Shown piece by piece: positions 12,999-24,296 of a stretch of DNA of 64,000 nucleotides. Location of the stretch: positions 248,001 to 312,000 of the forward strand of contig JAULSN010000008.1 of the NCBI GenBank assembly GCA_033439765.1, given 5' to 3'. The translations under genes were made by a program, and so were the position numbers. Position 1 is the first letter of the stretch. The number at the start of each line of letters is the position of its first letter. The DNA comes from Lasiosphaeria ovina. Lineage: Eukaryota; Ascomycota; Sordariomycetes; Sordariales; Lasiosphaeriaceae. The notes under the pieces are model-generated. The model was not told the DNA's origin. It ran no database searches and worked only from the letters and a program-made list of their open reading frames with translations.

Positions 12999-14635
12999 AT
13001 GGCTCCTCCTGCAGCAGACGTCGACATTCAGCCCAGCCCTGCCGTCTTGGACCTTCCTATCAAGGCCAAGACCATCCCCGGGCACTCTAGCGACTCCCGC
13101 CTGGCGGGACCTCTGGAATACTCTGGAAGTCTTGATTCCTTTGATCAGTTTGACGTCACGGCCGTCATTGGCCGCGAATTTCCCAACCTTCAAATTAGCG
13201 AGATTCTTCACGACGATTCCAAGATTCGAGATTTGGCCATTCTCGGTATGTCTCTCCTGTCCGGTTTGCTCGGGAGTAACCCACACTGTCTCACATGACC
13301 AAGATTGCTAACCCAACTGCTATTCTAGTTTCCCAGCGCGGTGTGTTGTTCTTCCGCAACCAGGACCTCAACATCGACGACCAGAAGCTATTAGGCCAGC
13401 GGTTGGGCGAGTTGACGGGCAAACCCGAGACGTCCAAGCTGCACCGCCACGCGCTGTCCAACAGCAAGCGCGGCATCGCCGTCGACGAGAACGGCAGGCT
13501 CGATGACGAGGTCTCCATCATCTCGTCCGAGCAGAATCGCAAGTTCTATGCGGACCGGGCGGCCCAAAATTCCAAGAAGATTGCTAGCGAGGGCTGGCAC
13601 GCCGAGTACGTCGACCATCCCTTCATTGTTCTTGCACATAGGGAGAAAGACGTGGATGAAATCTAACAAAACGGCTCAAAGCATCACATTCGAGAATATC
13701 CCTTCGGATTACGCCATTCTCAAGATTGTGCAGCCGCCCTCAGACGTGGGTGGCGACACTCTGTGGGCATCGGGTTACGAGGTATACGACCGCTTGAGCC
13801 CGGCATTCCAGAAGCTGGCCGAGGGTCTCACGGCAACCCACTACCAGCCGAGATTCGTCCAGGTCAAGGATGCTTTTGGCGCCGAGCTCATCGACGACTA
13901 CCGCGGCGCGCCCGAGAACAAGGGCCTGGACTTCAAGGCCGTGCAGTGAGTCATGTCTCGACTGAGTTCCTCTTCTGCACTGTTTTACCCTGTTCTAAAC
14001 CAGTCTCCGATTATTCACTGAAATCCAAAACATAGTCCCGTCATCCGCACCAACCCCGTCACGGGCTGGAAGAGCGTCTTTGGGGCTGGGCACCAGGTCG
14101 AGGCTGGCTGGATCAACGACGTCACCCACCGCGAGAGCGAAATCATCAAGGACTACTGTCAGCCACCCCCCAAGCAAAACTACCTAATGCTGCGCATTGT
14201 GACTTGCCCAATAATTACTAACTTGATGCGCAGTCAAGCAGCTGATTACCGAGAACCACGACCTGCAGGTGCGCTTTCGGTGGAACAAGAATGATTTGGC
14301 CATCTGGGACAAGTACGTCGTGTCATTAAACCTGTCTCCTTCAACCGCGAGCCGAAGTTGAACACACACTGGCAGCACATACAAGTAATTAGTCCGCTAA
14401 CACTGAATCGCTTTACACAGCCGCTCCGTGTTTCACACGGCCACATAGTAAGTGCAGCAGAGTCTTAGCTCTCGGGGCCCAAACCACCGTGATGATCATG
14501 ACCGGCCACTAACAGTTCAATGACAGTGACTACGCCGGAAAGCGCCAGGGCAACCGTGTCGTCTCGCTTGGCGAGAAGCCCTACTTTGATCCCAACTCCA
14601 AGTCACGGCGGGAGGCGCTGGGTCTTACGGAGTGA
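12999..14635 (+). CDS. TauD/TfdA-family Fe(II)/2-oxoglutarate dioxygenase
   Basis: The seven exons are 12999-13245, 13329-13605, 13682-13945, 14036-14157, 14234-14312, 14421-14447 and 14527-14635, giving 374 residues in one frame. The iron ligands are visible: GWHAD (His173, Asp175; Asp175 is split by intron 2) and FHTATYDY (His335). Arg349 in QGNRVVSLGE fits the 2-oxoglutarate-binding arginine. Other family landmarks are SQRGVLFFRNQD, SDVGGDTLWASGYEVYDRLS and HPVIRTNPVTGWK. Fungal relatives include sulfonate/taurine dioxygenases of the yeast Jlp1 type, which release sulfite from alkylsulfonates under sulfur limitation. The exact substrate cannot be read from the sequence. Exon 6 is only 27 bases, and the fourth intron has an unusual GTCAGC donor. 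No signal peptide is seen, so it is probably cytosolic. Confidence 0.92.
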
Positions 14636-14852
14636 AGGGAGTTGGCAGAACACACTCCAGGCACGCATGAAGACACGGAAAGGAACACCAGGTTGAAGGA
14701 CACATCGTTCGTGTTGCGGGACAGATTTGATTAAGTAGTCCGAAGACTGAGGACAATTTGAGTTTGCACTGCACTGAAATAGGACGAGAGTTCGAGAGTG
14801 AAAGGTAAAGAAAGGTATGGGCAGACTGCAGAGTCGAAGTCTAATTGCTTCT

Positions 14853-15554
14853 TTATTTCCTGCTCCTCATAGCCGAACGCAGTTTGGGTACCGTGACCTC
14901 CTCCACTTTCCGCCTTGCTTCAACCTTGGGCGTCCGTGTCTTGCCAAACGGGCTATAGTCCAGCGATATCTCCATGCCGAGGGTCCTCACGTCGGCCGCC
15001 CACCTCCTGTAGTCGTTCTCGGACGTGACCACGCCGCGGCCCACGAGATGGACCGCAAGCGACCAGACGTAGGCGAGGTCGCTCGAGAAGCCAAACAGCT
15101 CCGACTGCTCGACGATGCCGGTGATGGCGCCCTTGTTTTCCGGTGTCGCTTCCACGGCGGCGAGGTCAGCCCACTCCGCGTCGTGCGGGATGTCGGCCAG
15201 CCTCCGGCGCGTCGGGGTCCTGGTGTCCCGGCCGAACGGGTTGGCTTCCGTCGGCCCGTCCCGGCACCGCGTCGCCTCGTAAAAGTCGCACTCGGGGCTG
15301 GATGCGCGGCACACGACGAGCGCCCAGCGGTATTTGCGCCAGTTGTAGTACAGCGGCGCCGTGGTCAGCGATTCGACCAGCGTGAACGGGATCGCGACCG
15401 TCTTGACCAGCAGAGGCCCGTGCGGGCGCTTGAGAGTCGGCAGCATGCTCATTCTCTGCGACGCGAAGAGTTTCGCGTGCATTCCGTCCTCAGCGCCGTC
15501 GCTCTTCTCTTCCGGAACGACCGGGGCCAGCGGGGGGAACAGCACCCCGTACAT
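14853..15554 (-). CDS. Hypothetical protein, start uncertain
   Basis: The frame is 233 residues from the ATG at 15554. It stays open upstream to an ATG at 15788 (311 residues), but that extension reads through a 23-base C tract as polyproline and includes a hydrophobic segment, so it may be untranslated or an exon with an intron. The core is non-repetitive and has ordinary composition, with motifs such as LYYNWRKYRWALVVCRASS, FYEATRCRDGPTEANPFGRD and NDYRRWAADVRTLGMEISL. A plus-strand frame over the same DNA is arginine-rich and looks like a shadow. I do not recognise the family. It converges with the dioxygenase gene, with about 220 bases between their stops. Confidence 0.55.
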   Translation of the reverse strand: MYGVLFPPLAPVVPEEKSDGAEDGMHAKLFASQRMSMLPTLKRPHGPLLVKTVAIPFTLVESLTTAPLYYNWRKYRWALVVCRASSPECDFYEATRCRDGPTEANPFGRDTRTPTRRRLADIPHDAEWADLAAVEATPENKGAITGIVEQSELFGFSSDLAYVWSLAVHLVGRGVVTSENDYRRWAADVRTLGMEISLDYSPFGKTRTPKVEARRKVEEVTVPKLRSAMRSRK

Positions 15555-15566
15555 TTCCGAGACCGC

Positions 15567-15589
15567 GGGGGGGGGGGGGGGGGGGGGGG
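15567..15589. repeat. Poly-G tract, 23 bases
   Basis: An uninterrupted run of 23 G (C on the minus strand) lies directly before the likely start codon of the hypothetical gene ending at 14853. If it is transcribed and translated, its length sets the reading frame of any N-terminal extension. Confidence 0.9.
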
Positions 15590-15789
15590 TTAATATGAAA
15601 TGGGACCTGACTATAACTAGGTACCCTGTCGAATAAGATGATTCGAGGCTTGGGACCAGAAAGAAAAAACAGCAAAAGCTAAGAGCGTAAAGAATGGTGT
15701 GGAGCGGTGTGTAACCAATATAGCTATTTACGAGGTGTGAGGCTGGGCTAGACGGTCTCTGCGGGTCAGGGTCGAGCGTCGAATGCATC

Positions 15790-17575
15790 TTCTTTGCGCA
15801 TCTTGAGGTGTTTTGGGACCTAGCGCGACCAACTCGGCCGGCCGGCCGGCCACGGCATGAGACCGACGCGGGGCCAAAGCCGCTCGGTCAAGTGCAATTG
15901 CTCATTGCAATCGTGATTTGCGTGCGTCAATGTTCAGAAATCCTCAAGTACTCGGAAGTAGCCTGGCTTGATATCAAGATTAGTTAAGTCTCTCCGCTTG
16001 ACTTTTTGTTGTTGTCCCCAGCCGAGTCCATCACGAGCGCCGATCAACTCGCCGGGAATAACTGGGAAGCAGGGGACGCGTGGGGGACCCAGCGCGGCCG
16101 TTATGGAGCCCACGCCGGGCCGGTCTCCGTCAGACCCGGGCCTCCGACAGGGCCGAGAGCCAAATTAAAGTATCACCTTAGGCCCAAGCGCCGCATCGCA
16201 GCGCGGCGAAACGCGTCCCGACACAATCGAATAAAATCAAACCTTCAAATGATTCTGCCAATGATTTGACGCGACTCTTGCGAGACCCGAGGGGACTCTG
16301 AAGATAAACGCCTTCCTCCCCACTTGAAAGGTCGGCCAAGCAGAATTACGGTACTCCGAAAGGTGGAAGAAATTGAACCCCCAGGGCAGGCCGAGATGAC
16401 GGGAAATGTCCGTATTGCTTCCGGCCTCGATGGTGCGTTTTGAGACAGGACGAGGACCTCGGTGACTCCTCACCTGGACTTGGGTAGGTAACTCTTGTGC
16501 ACATTCCTCCACTTTCCTCTGCAGCGAATGTTCTTTTTCACTGCGACCACTCGGTCCTGCACTCGACCTCATCTCGCACCCGCGCAATCTGGATATGGGA
16601 AGAAGGGAAGGCTGGCATCAAAAGCCGCGCGAAGAAAAGGTACGGCGAGGGCATATGATTGCAGCGAAGAAAGACGAAATGAATGAACTGTAGACAGCCG
16701 AAGCCAGTCAGTCAACCTTAACACAGGTAGGCAGGGCCTTCCAGTAAATCCGGGGCGGGGCTCGGTGGTGAATGTAGGCTGGGGATTCACTCCGCTAGGC
16801 TATCTGTCGAGGGCAGCCTGTTTGCGCGGCATGAAGATGGCATTGGGGAGACTCATTTTGGAGAAGGACAAACATTAATGGAAGACTGAGTGTTGGGATT
16901 TCAGGGTGGTGATAATTGCTGGGGGCACAACCAAAAGTATGGCAAGGGCTGGCCGCCCGTCATTGTGCAGATGGGGCGCCCTCAGTGTGATTGATCCTGG
17001 AGATTTGGGAGATTGGCATGGAAACACGCTTGCCTGGGGAATTGGGAGGTGTAAACATAAAAGTATAATTAGCGGACAAGGCTCTAAGCACTGCTGCTGT
17101 GCTGGACTAGGCACCCAATTCGGTGCTCTTGGCGGTCGCGTTGGTAGCTGCCGCCTGTTGGACCGGAAGGAAGTGCAACCTGCCGCCGTCAGCAGTTCGG
17201 CAAAAATTCACCGGCCCAGGTTTTCGGGACCGCCAGCACAAGGCCGAAATGCTTATGAACATCACACAACCCGCCGGCTGGACGGCATAGAATGTGGGGC
17301 TGCGGGACCTTTTGGTCTCGACCAACCCGTCTTCAGCTTCACAGTCCTGTCCATTCGCATCGACCAATGGCTGCCCAGGGCTCGGCCTGATCCCTGCCCC
17401 TTGCGCCTTCCGCCGTAGTCCAATCGAGCATCCATTGCGGCAGCCACAAATAACGACCCAGTTCAGCTCAGGCTTTCCTCCTTTAGCTCGCAATGCAGAG
17501 GGCAAAGTTTCTCCGCCATCCCCAATCCTCCTCTCTCGGGGCCTGTTTGAATGCACCTCTGGCTTCGCTTCCGCC
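15790..17575. other. Intergenic, no gene seen
   Basis: Open frames here are short and overlap on both strands (for example 16906-17418 on plus and 17107-17787 on minus) without recognisable domains. GGCCGGCCGGCCGGCC lies at about 15837-15852. The last 400 bases are likely promoter and leader of the membrane-protein gene starting at 17576. Confidence 0.5.
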
Positions 17576-19048
17576 ATGACGCCGACATGGATGCACTGCG
17601 CGCGCCTCGTCGGTGCCACCCTTCTGGTGATGTGCATCGCGCGCATTAACGCGTTCACACCCCTGGAACGACGTGGTAGCCACAGTTCGTGGGGCCCCGC
17701 AAAGCAGACGGGCCTGCCCGAGCGCGACCACCCAAACCGGGTCGGATGGAGCCCCAGGCCCACGGATGCGCCGCCATCGCAACACAACTACGGCGCTATG
17801 GACTTGCTGAAGCGCGACACCTTCTCAATCGGCTCCAACACGTGCGGCTTCCTCGCCGGCTATTCATGTAAGCAGCGGCCCCTCAAGATGCTGCAAGCCC
17901 GTCCAAATTGACTGACCGGCCGGCCGGACTGACCTCGAGTCTCAGCTGCGGCTGTGACGTGTGTCAAGCTTGCGGCATACTGTACCGACGATGGCGCCGG
18001 TAACATTGACTGCTGCACTGGCTCCTACTCGGTCTGCAAGTCCAGCATGCTGTCGGCCTGTCTGGACTTCTCGGCTTCGTTGCAGGGAGCCTGCGGCACT
18101 GGGCTGGGGCCGAGGACTCTCTGCTGGTATGCCCCCCCAGAGCAATATGCGGCCCAATCATGACTGACTGACACATGCCTTGCTAGTCCCCAGAGCTTGC
18201 CGTCATGTGCTACTCTCCTGTATTCGGCAACCGCCTCCCCCAACAGAGTCTCCTCCCTCTTTCAGTGCAACACGGACGGCGGACTCACCACCCTGCTGAA
18301 GACGCCGCCAGACTTTCTGGTGACCCAATCTGCTTCGTCGTCGTCCTCGTCGTCGTCCTCGTCGTCGTCCTCGTCTACCTCGACCTCTTCAAGCCCCTCG
18401 ACAACATCCAGCTCCACGTCGACGTCGCCTGCAACAACAAGCGGTAGTGGGATTAGTGGAAATAGTGGGGGTGGTGGTGACGGGGGCAGCTCTACCCCCA
18501 TTGGCGCTATCGTCGGCGGGGTTGTTGGTGGAGTCGCAGTCATAGGGCTTGCCATCTTCCTGGTGTTCTTCTTTGTGCTCCGCAACCGCCGGGCCAGGAA
18601 CAACAACAACTTGGTTGTGGCGCCGCCAATGGCGCAGAGAGCAGCGTCTGGCGGCCCGGGAGGACAGCCGCCTTTTGCGCCAACCGCGGACCCCAACCAA
18701 CAACCGTACGGCCAAGGCACCGGCGACCAATACTTCAAACCCTACGACCATACTCTACACCAGCAGCCCGAATATAACAATGCGGCCGGCGTATACGGCG
18801 GCGGCTACGCAAACACGGCGGCGACACCGTCGACGACCGCAACGGCCGTGCCTCCGCCGTCCAGCACTAGCCCTGCCTCCCAACATCTGTCGTACCCACC
18901 CGCGCCTTTTCCTCAACAGCAGGGGTATCCTCCCCCGGGCCCGCAGGGGTACCCTCCCCCACAGAGCTACGCGCCGCCCGTCGTCATGAACGAGCTGCCT
19001 ATACAGCATGCCGTCGGAACCAATGAGCACCGGGCCGAGCTGACGTAA
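17576..19048 (+). CDS. Secreted-domain single-pass membrane protein, wall-sensor-like
   Basis: The three exons are 17576-17867, 17946-18126 and 18187-19048, giving 444 residues. A hydrophobic N-terminus (about 1-26, LVGATLLVMCIARINA) acts as signal peptide. A cysteine-rich extracellular region follows (about 88-180, with CTDDGAGNIDCC and GPRTLCC). Next come a serine/threonine run coded by TCG repeats, a glycine-rich stretch, one membrane segment (about 262-289, IGAIVGGVVGGVAVIGLAIF), a basic stop-transfer RNRRARNN, and a proline/glutamine/tyrosine-rich cytoplasmic tail. This layout is shared by fungal cell-wall integrity sensors of the Mid2/Wsc type and by many related uncharacterised proteins. 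No canonical WSC domain is evident, so sensor function is an inference. The start avoids an out-of-frame ATG at 17551. Confidence 0.85.
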
Positions 19049-20434
19049 TCAGAGGCTTGGTTTCGAGGACAGTTTCCTAGACATTGCTGGGTGGATGGAC
19101 TTGGGATGAAAGGACGCCTGCTGTTTTGCGACTTTTTTTTTGGCATTGCACCCGGAGCACGAATTTAACAGTATATAGTCCCACGAGGGTCTCCCATGTT
19201 TCACATCTACGTCCTCTGATATATATCTTATCCGAGATTTTTGGAATGCGATCATGGCATCTTGATAGTAAATAATCTTCATGGGAGTGGATGGAGCTGG
19301 AGTATGTGTATACGATCAAGGCGATGGTTTGGCTGGGATGGATGGTAGTTCTGGACGGACTGGATGTGGCGAGATGAGATGGACGGGGATATGTTGATCT
19401 AATGATTACAGGTGGCAACGACAACAAGTCGTTCGGTTGGTATAGGGGCAAATATACACGACTTCAATTTACCCATGGAACGAGGTCAAGTTTGTTTACC
19501 TTTCATCATTTAATTATGTAATGATACCAGACTAGTCCTGGGCGCCAGAGTTTACTCTGCAGTGCTTGGTAAGTCCAGCTCCTTGGTTGCTACCCGGCAA
19601 CCAAGTTTGCGTTATGGTTAACTTACGTTCTCTCCAGGACTACCAACCTCTGAGTTCAACCCTAGTCTGGAAATGCCCAAATCAGCTCTGGTCTCAACAC
19701 ATACCCATCGAATCAAGCGAACACCCCAGGCCCAAGCCTGGAAGAGAGAGCCGTGGTATTCTGGCGTATTCCATAGGTTATTAGAGGTTGGTCGAGACTC
19801 GAACCGTGAAAGCTGTTCCGGTAGGCAGGCTAGCGGAATGATAGACCGCTTCTACCAGTTTCGTGAACCATGACCTCCCAATACATTACATTCCTCCAGT
19901 TCGTAGGGAGCAGCTGCCATCTGCAGTCTGGTCGACCGTCGAATGGAAGGATCGAAGGACGGGGTCGAAAAGAGCCAACCAAGGTTCTTGCCAGTCAGCC
20001 GGTTTCGGAACCCTTAAAGCGGGGCGCAGCCCCCACAACTACAGCGCTGTTCCCCACTGATGCACGCGGTGCAGGCGGCGCGTTATGTGATTGGCAGATC
20101 ATCCCCATAGGGCATAAAGGGGTGCAGCGGATATGCTCATGTGATCGGCCTTCAAGCGTGCAACCGTCCAAGTTCTCTTTTTGTTGTCGCACAGGACACC
20201 AGACACACGTGCACCGTTGCCAATTGTATGGAGTACGCCAATGCTCAATGGCAGCCACGTAAACACGCCAGATATGCAATCGCTACGAGGCCGCGCGCGA
20301 TCTCCCACAAGAAGACCACGACCGCTCGCCCGCGTTGCTTCGTCTGATCTTGGCCTTGTTGTTCCTTTGTCTGACTGAGGAGAACCCCGCCCGCCTGAGA
20401 GCACACGACAACAACCCGACACGGCAACCGCACA
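19049..20434. other. Intergenic between membrane-protein genes
   Basis: The first 250 bases are probably the 3' untranslated region of the upstream gene. The rest carries only short frames. The leader before the ATG at 20435 is CA-rich (ACAACAACCCGACACGG), as expected for a fungal 5' untranslated region. A tRNA-like word at about 19795 did not hold up as a tRNA. Confidence 0.5.
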
Positions 20435-21913
20435 ATGTTCCGCTCGTCCGACCTGCGCCCCGCGCAACCTCTGCTCGACCCCCAAGCCAATGCGCACCCG
20501 TACGCCACCTCCGACGAAGAAGACCGCGGCCGGCCGACGCACCGCAGCACCCGACGCGGCAGCCCGCAGCCCCTCTCGCCGTCGACGTCGACGTCGACGT
20601 CGCACGCAGCAGCGACAGCTCCTTTTCTCCAGACCCGCCCACCAGACCGCCCCACATTCTCCCGGCGCAGCACGATGCGATCGTCGCGCAGCCCCGCGGC
20701 AGCCGACGGCGACGCCCGCCAGGCCGCGCGAAAGAAATACACCTTGGCGGCCTTCTTCCTGTGCGTGAGCCTGTTCTCCTTCACTGTGCAGACAGAGCTG
20801 GCGGCCTACGTGCAGCACGAGCTGGGCTGGGACAAGGCATACTGTATGCTGTACGTGACGCACGGGTCGTGGGTGCTGCTGTGGCCGCTGCAGCTGGGCA
20901 TACTGCGTTTGCAACGCCGCGACCAGCCGTGGCCCCAGTTCTGGCGCCGACACATCTGGCTGCTGCGCACCACGGCCCAGATGGTCGAGCGGCAGGACTT
21001 GCACGCTGCCACCGCTACCCGCCTGCCCGGGAGCCGCTCGCCCTGGTGCTACCTCCTCCGCACCACCATGTTCGTCACCTCGGCCCTTACAGTCGCCGGC
21101 CTTAGTTGGTACGTCGCTGTCAGCATGACCACCCCTAGCAACCTCACAGCTATCTACAACTGCAGCGCCTTCTTCGCGTACGCCTTCTCGGTGCCGCTGT
21201 TGAAGGAACGGCTGCGGCTGGACAAGAGCGTGGCTGTGGGCGTGGCCATCATCGGCGTGCTGGTGGTGGCGTACGGGGACGGCAAGGGCTCCGCGGCTAA
21301 TGTGGATCCGCCGGCGTCGGGGGGGATGCCGCCGCGGGGGTCGGACAGCGGCATGCGCCTCGCCGGGAACCTCATCATTGGTGTAGGCTCGGTTCTTTAT
21401 GGTCTCTACGAAGTGCTGTACAAGCGGCTTGCCTGCCCTCCCGAGGGCACATCGCCGGGGCGGGCCATCATCTTTGCCAACACGTTTGGGAGCCTGATCG
21501 GGGCGTTCACGCTTACCGTGCTGTGGATCCCGCTGCCCATCCTCCATGTGCTGGGCTGGGAGACGTTTGAGCTGCCGACTGGCCAGGCCGCGTGGCTGTT
21601 GTTCATCAGCGTGATAGTGAACATGACGTTTACGGGGTCATTCCTTGTCTTAATCTCGCTCACGAGCCCCGTGTTCAGCTCCGTCGCGGCGCTGCTCACA
21701 ATCTTCACCGTGGCCATTGTCGACTGGTTCTGGACGGGCCAGGCGCTGAGTGCCGCCGCAATATTTGGCGGCCTGCTCATCATCGTCGCCTTTGGAATGC
21801 TCAGCTGGAGCACGTGGCGCGAGATGACCGAGGACGAGCGCAAGAGGCGTCAAGTCGTTGACTTGAGCGGCGACGACGAGGATGATGACGAGAGCGGCAA
21901 GGATGATGATTAG
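20435..21913 (+). CDS. DMT-superfamily (EamA-like) membrane transporter
   Basis: An intronless frame codes for 492 residues. The first 98 residues are cytoplasmic, rich in proline, serine and charge. Ten hydrophobic segments follow, starting at KKYTLAAFFLCVSLFSF and ending at AAAIFGGLLIIVAFGMLSW, with an acidic C-tail (DDEDDDESGKDDD). Two EamA-type halves can be seen: the first ends at VAVGVAIIGVLVVAYGDGKG and the second runs from AGNLIIGVGSVLYGLYEVLYKRL to the end. The layout fits the fungal group related to yeast YML018C/Thi74 and animal SLC35F5, whose members sit in vacuolar or other internal membranes. The substrate is not known from sequence. The long antisense frame over this gene (20099-21547, minus) is a GC-driven shadow. 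Confidence 0.88.
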   Translation: MFRSSDLRPAQPLLDPQANAHPYATSDEEDRGRPTHRSTRRGSPQPLSPSTSTSTSHAAATAPFLQTRPPDRPTFSRRSTMRSSRSPAAADGDARQAARKKYTLAAFFLCVSLFSFTVQTELAAYVQHELGWDKAYCMLYVTHGSWVLLWPLQLGILRLQRRDQPWPQFWRRHIWLLRTTAQMVERQDLHAATATRLPGSRSPWCYLLRTTMFVTSALTVAGLSWYVAVSMTTPSNLTAIYNCSAFFAYAFSVPLLKERLRLDKSVAVGVAIIGVLVVAYGDGKGSAANVDPPASGGMPPRGSDSGMRLAGNLIIGVGSVLYGLYEVLYKRLACPPEGTSPGRAIIFANTFGSLIGAFTLTVLWIPLPILHVLGWETFELPTGQAAWLLFISVIVNMTFTGSFLVLISLTSPVFSSVAALLTIFTVAIVDWFWTGQALSAAAIFGGLLIIVAFGMLSWSTWREMTEDERKRRQVVDLSGDDEDDDESGKDDD

Positions 21914-22843
21914 GAGCGTCGGCCGTCCAACAATGCCCCAAACGCCATATGCCTTTCAGAACTGGACTCTGCTGGTGACGGCACCGCCGAGGTTCGGGAG
22001 GACCCCGTGGATTCGGAGATTCTGTCCCTGTTCACCATCGGCAGCGACTCAGATGCCGAGGAGCAGGATTTGCTTATCGACGCCTCTGCTGCAGCCGAGT
22101 CGGAGACTTGGTCGGGGGTTAGGCAGGCCCAGACCCCCGTTGGTCTGATGGGCCGGCAATGAACGACGAAAAGAGCCAAGGCAGATGGATCTCGGGTTTC
22201 CAGTCATCACAAAACCGAGGTCTCTTAGCGCCCAGTCCCAGGATATCCTGGGCGTGTTGGCCAGAAAGCGACAAACTAGAGCGCAGGCACTTGAGAGGTC
22301 ACTGGCCAGCCCATTGGTTCTTGGGACTGCTGTGGGTAAAATTTATATATTATGCATCGGCATTGGGAATGCCCGGCTTGGTTATAGCATAGCGATTGGC
22401 TTTTAAAATCACGCTCATACATTTACATACCGACGTACAGAGACGACGCGCTGCCGCTACCAATCTGACGGCGGTCGACGCGCAAGCATCACTTAGCTAC
22501 TAGGTTTAGATTTGGAGTATCGAAACTTGTTGGATCTTGATATAACACGACTTGACTTGATTTGACCTTGACTTGAAACAATCTGACAGGAATTTTGTCT
22601 TCAATGTTTCGTCCAAAGTAATTACGAATGTAGCCTTAGGGCATTGTGAGATCGCGAGACTGAACCTGTAAGGGACCAACACCGGCGGTCGTGCTGCTTA
22701 AAGTGTGAGAGGGTAACACTCTAGCGGAGAAGGTGGAGAGAGCCAACTTGTCCAAACGGACGGCCGACAATATTTGCAGCAGCTGGCTGCGTTGGTGTCC
22801 TAGTTCCCTGCCATCTGTCATTTGTATTCCATTGTCGAAGAAG

Positions 22844-22875
<32 letters not shown>

Positions 22876-22985
22876 GGAGAACTGAATCGCTGTCCCAATT
22901 GCTTGTGTTGATGGCAGTCCAGACACTTCCGAAAGTCGAAAGATCTGCTAGAGCCTAGGCCTCAACGCAAGTACTCGTACTCTCA
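21914..22985. other. Intergenic, ending in a GAA run
   Basis: No gene is seen. About 22400-22640 is AT-rich and contains repeated CTTGACTTGA-like words. (GAA)12 lies at 22837-22873. Retroelement-derived sequence begins right after this stretch. Confidence 0.5.
22837..22873. repeat. (GAA)n microsatellite, 12 units
   Basis: An uninterrupted GAA run of 37 bases lies just upstream of the retroelement relic at 22987. It reads as polyphenylalanine in a minus-strand frame that I do not consider a gene. Confidence 0.9.
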
Positions 22986-22986
22986 G

Positions 22987-23190
22987 CAGAGGACAGGGCC
23001 ATTAAAAGTGTTGGAAATGAAAGGCCCCCTGGCCTGCAAACTTCAGCTCCCTCCAACATGGAAGATCCACCCGACTGTCTCGATCACACAACTCATGCTG
23101 GCCCCCGAAGACGACCAGCAGCATCCTTTTCACCAACTGCAACAAAAATTTGCGAAGACCAGAAGTTTGGTGCGCACTGATGGCTCTTGA
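22987..23190 (+). pseudogene. Ty3/gypsy integrase C-terminus, decayed
   Basis: The frame reads RTGPLKVLEMKGPLACKLQL followed by PPTWKIHPTVSITQL. This is the conserved integrase C-terminal module of Ty3/gypsy retroelements (pattern GPF-x-V-x-E-x-x-G-x-LAYKL-x-LP-x-x-x-x-IHPV-x-x-V-x-x-L). The frame stops at 23190, and no intact reverse transcriptase, RNase H or integrase core is present upstream. It is a fragment and not an active element. The direction is plus, so the lost body of the element would have lain to the left. Confidence 0.6.
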
Positions 23191-24169
23191 GACCAATAGC
23201 AATCTGGCAAAGAAGAGGTTAAAAGTATATCAGAACAACAGGCACAGACATGGACCTCAACTGCCAGACAAAATGCAAACGACTTTCCAACGACTTGACC
23301 TCACCTGGCTGGTGAAAAGCCCCAAGGACGACCCCCCAACCTTCTGGGAGGGAGCCGATTGGTTTGATGTGGGATGGCGAAACAGACACCAATTCCAAGT
23401 GTCGTACCCCAAGGAGCCCGACCTTCCACTGATTGACCTCAACAAGACCTTTGGCAATAAGGTCATCCCCAAGCAGCCACAGAGAGAGAAATCACAGGCC
23501 GCCGACAACGCGAAAAAACCCACTGATGACGTCAATGGCGATACGAAGCCTGAACCGAAGCCTGCACCGGGTACCGGCGCGACGGAAGAGGACTTGCCAA
23601 AGAATGACTTCACAGACGAGCTACGCGAAAATGACTTTACGGACGATAACCCGGACGACGACCGCAACAATGGAATCGACGTCATGGCAAGGCGCCAGGA
23701 ACTCAAAAGAGAGATCGAACACCAGCTTTTCATGCTCAACATGAGAAGGAGGAGGACAAACGCGATGATGAGCAGGAGACGATGAATCGTGTTGAGCTCA
23801 CTGAGGCTGTACAGGAAGTACAGCACTTCAACAACATGGCCACCGACCAGATACGGAAGATCATGGAGCAGTTAATGAGCCAACAGGAGGTGATGGACGA
23901 CGTCACCGGCAGATTTCAGGATGTTGGTATCGCTTTCCTTGCGAGACGCGTCAATAGGGTGGAAACGCAAATGAAGAGCTCAAGGAGACGATGGAAAAAG
24001 TCGTCAGCGCACTCGAGATTGCGAGATTGCTGACAAGAAATTCGAGAACATGTCCAACAAGGTCAACAAGAAAAGGAAGCGGGAAGAAATTGAGGACAAG
24101 AGACGGGCATTGAGAAGGAAGTTCAAAGAACTGGACGACGAAGAGCTGGGCATGACAGACGAAGCTTGA
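23150..24169 (+). pseudogene. Frameshifted charged/coiled-coil protein next to gypsy relic
   Basis: Coding-like sequence continues through at least four frames. 23150-23785 is charged, with acidic repeats such as KNDFTDELRENDFTDD. 23782-24033 is helical (MNRVELTEAVQEVQHFNNMA). A short piece in another frame carries ANEELKETMEKVVSALEIA, and the last piece is very basic and acidic, ending ELDDEELGMTDEA. The pieces follow each other with little overlap, as expected for one ancestral coiled-coil frame broken by small indels. Whether it belonged to the retroelement (a gag-like or accessory protein) or to a host gene is unknown. Confidence 0.4.
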
Positions 24170-24191
24170 GGGTCATTGAGATCAACTTCGA

Positions 24192-24296
24192 GGTCAATTT
24201 GGAATGATACCCATCAAGGGTGGTCCAAGAAAGACCTCGTTGAGAAGCAATTTTGGGATCAATTTGAGATCAATTGGAATGATACCCATCAAGGGT
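24192..24296. repeat. Direct repeat, about 30 bases, 75-base period
   Basis: Two copies of a sequence with core GGAATGATACCCATCAAGGG lie at 24192-24221 and 24268-24296. A partial related copy (TCATTGAGATCAA) lies just before. They follow the broken coiled-coil frame and may be remains of the element's 3' untranslated region. Confidence 0.8.

Noticed and set aside
19790..19865. tRNA-like sequence on minus (GGTTCGAGTC word)
   Set aside because: The T-stem does not pair (C-C and A-G mismatches) and no matching acceptor stem or anticodon arm could be drawn.
20099..21547. 482-codon minus-strand open frame over the transporter gene
   Set aside because: It is arginine/glycine/histidine-rich, has no domain and is a mirror of the GC-rich third positions of the real DMT gene on plus.
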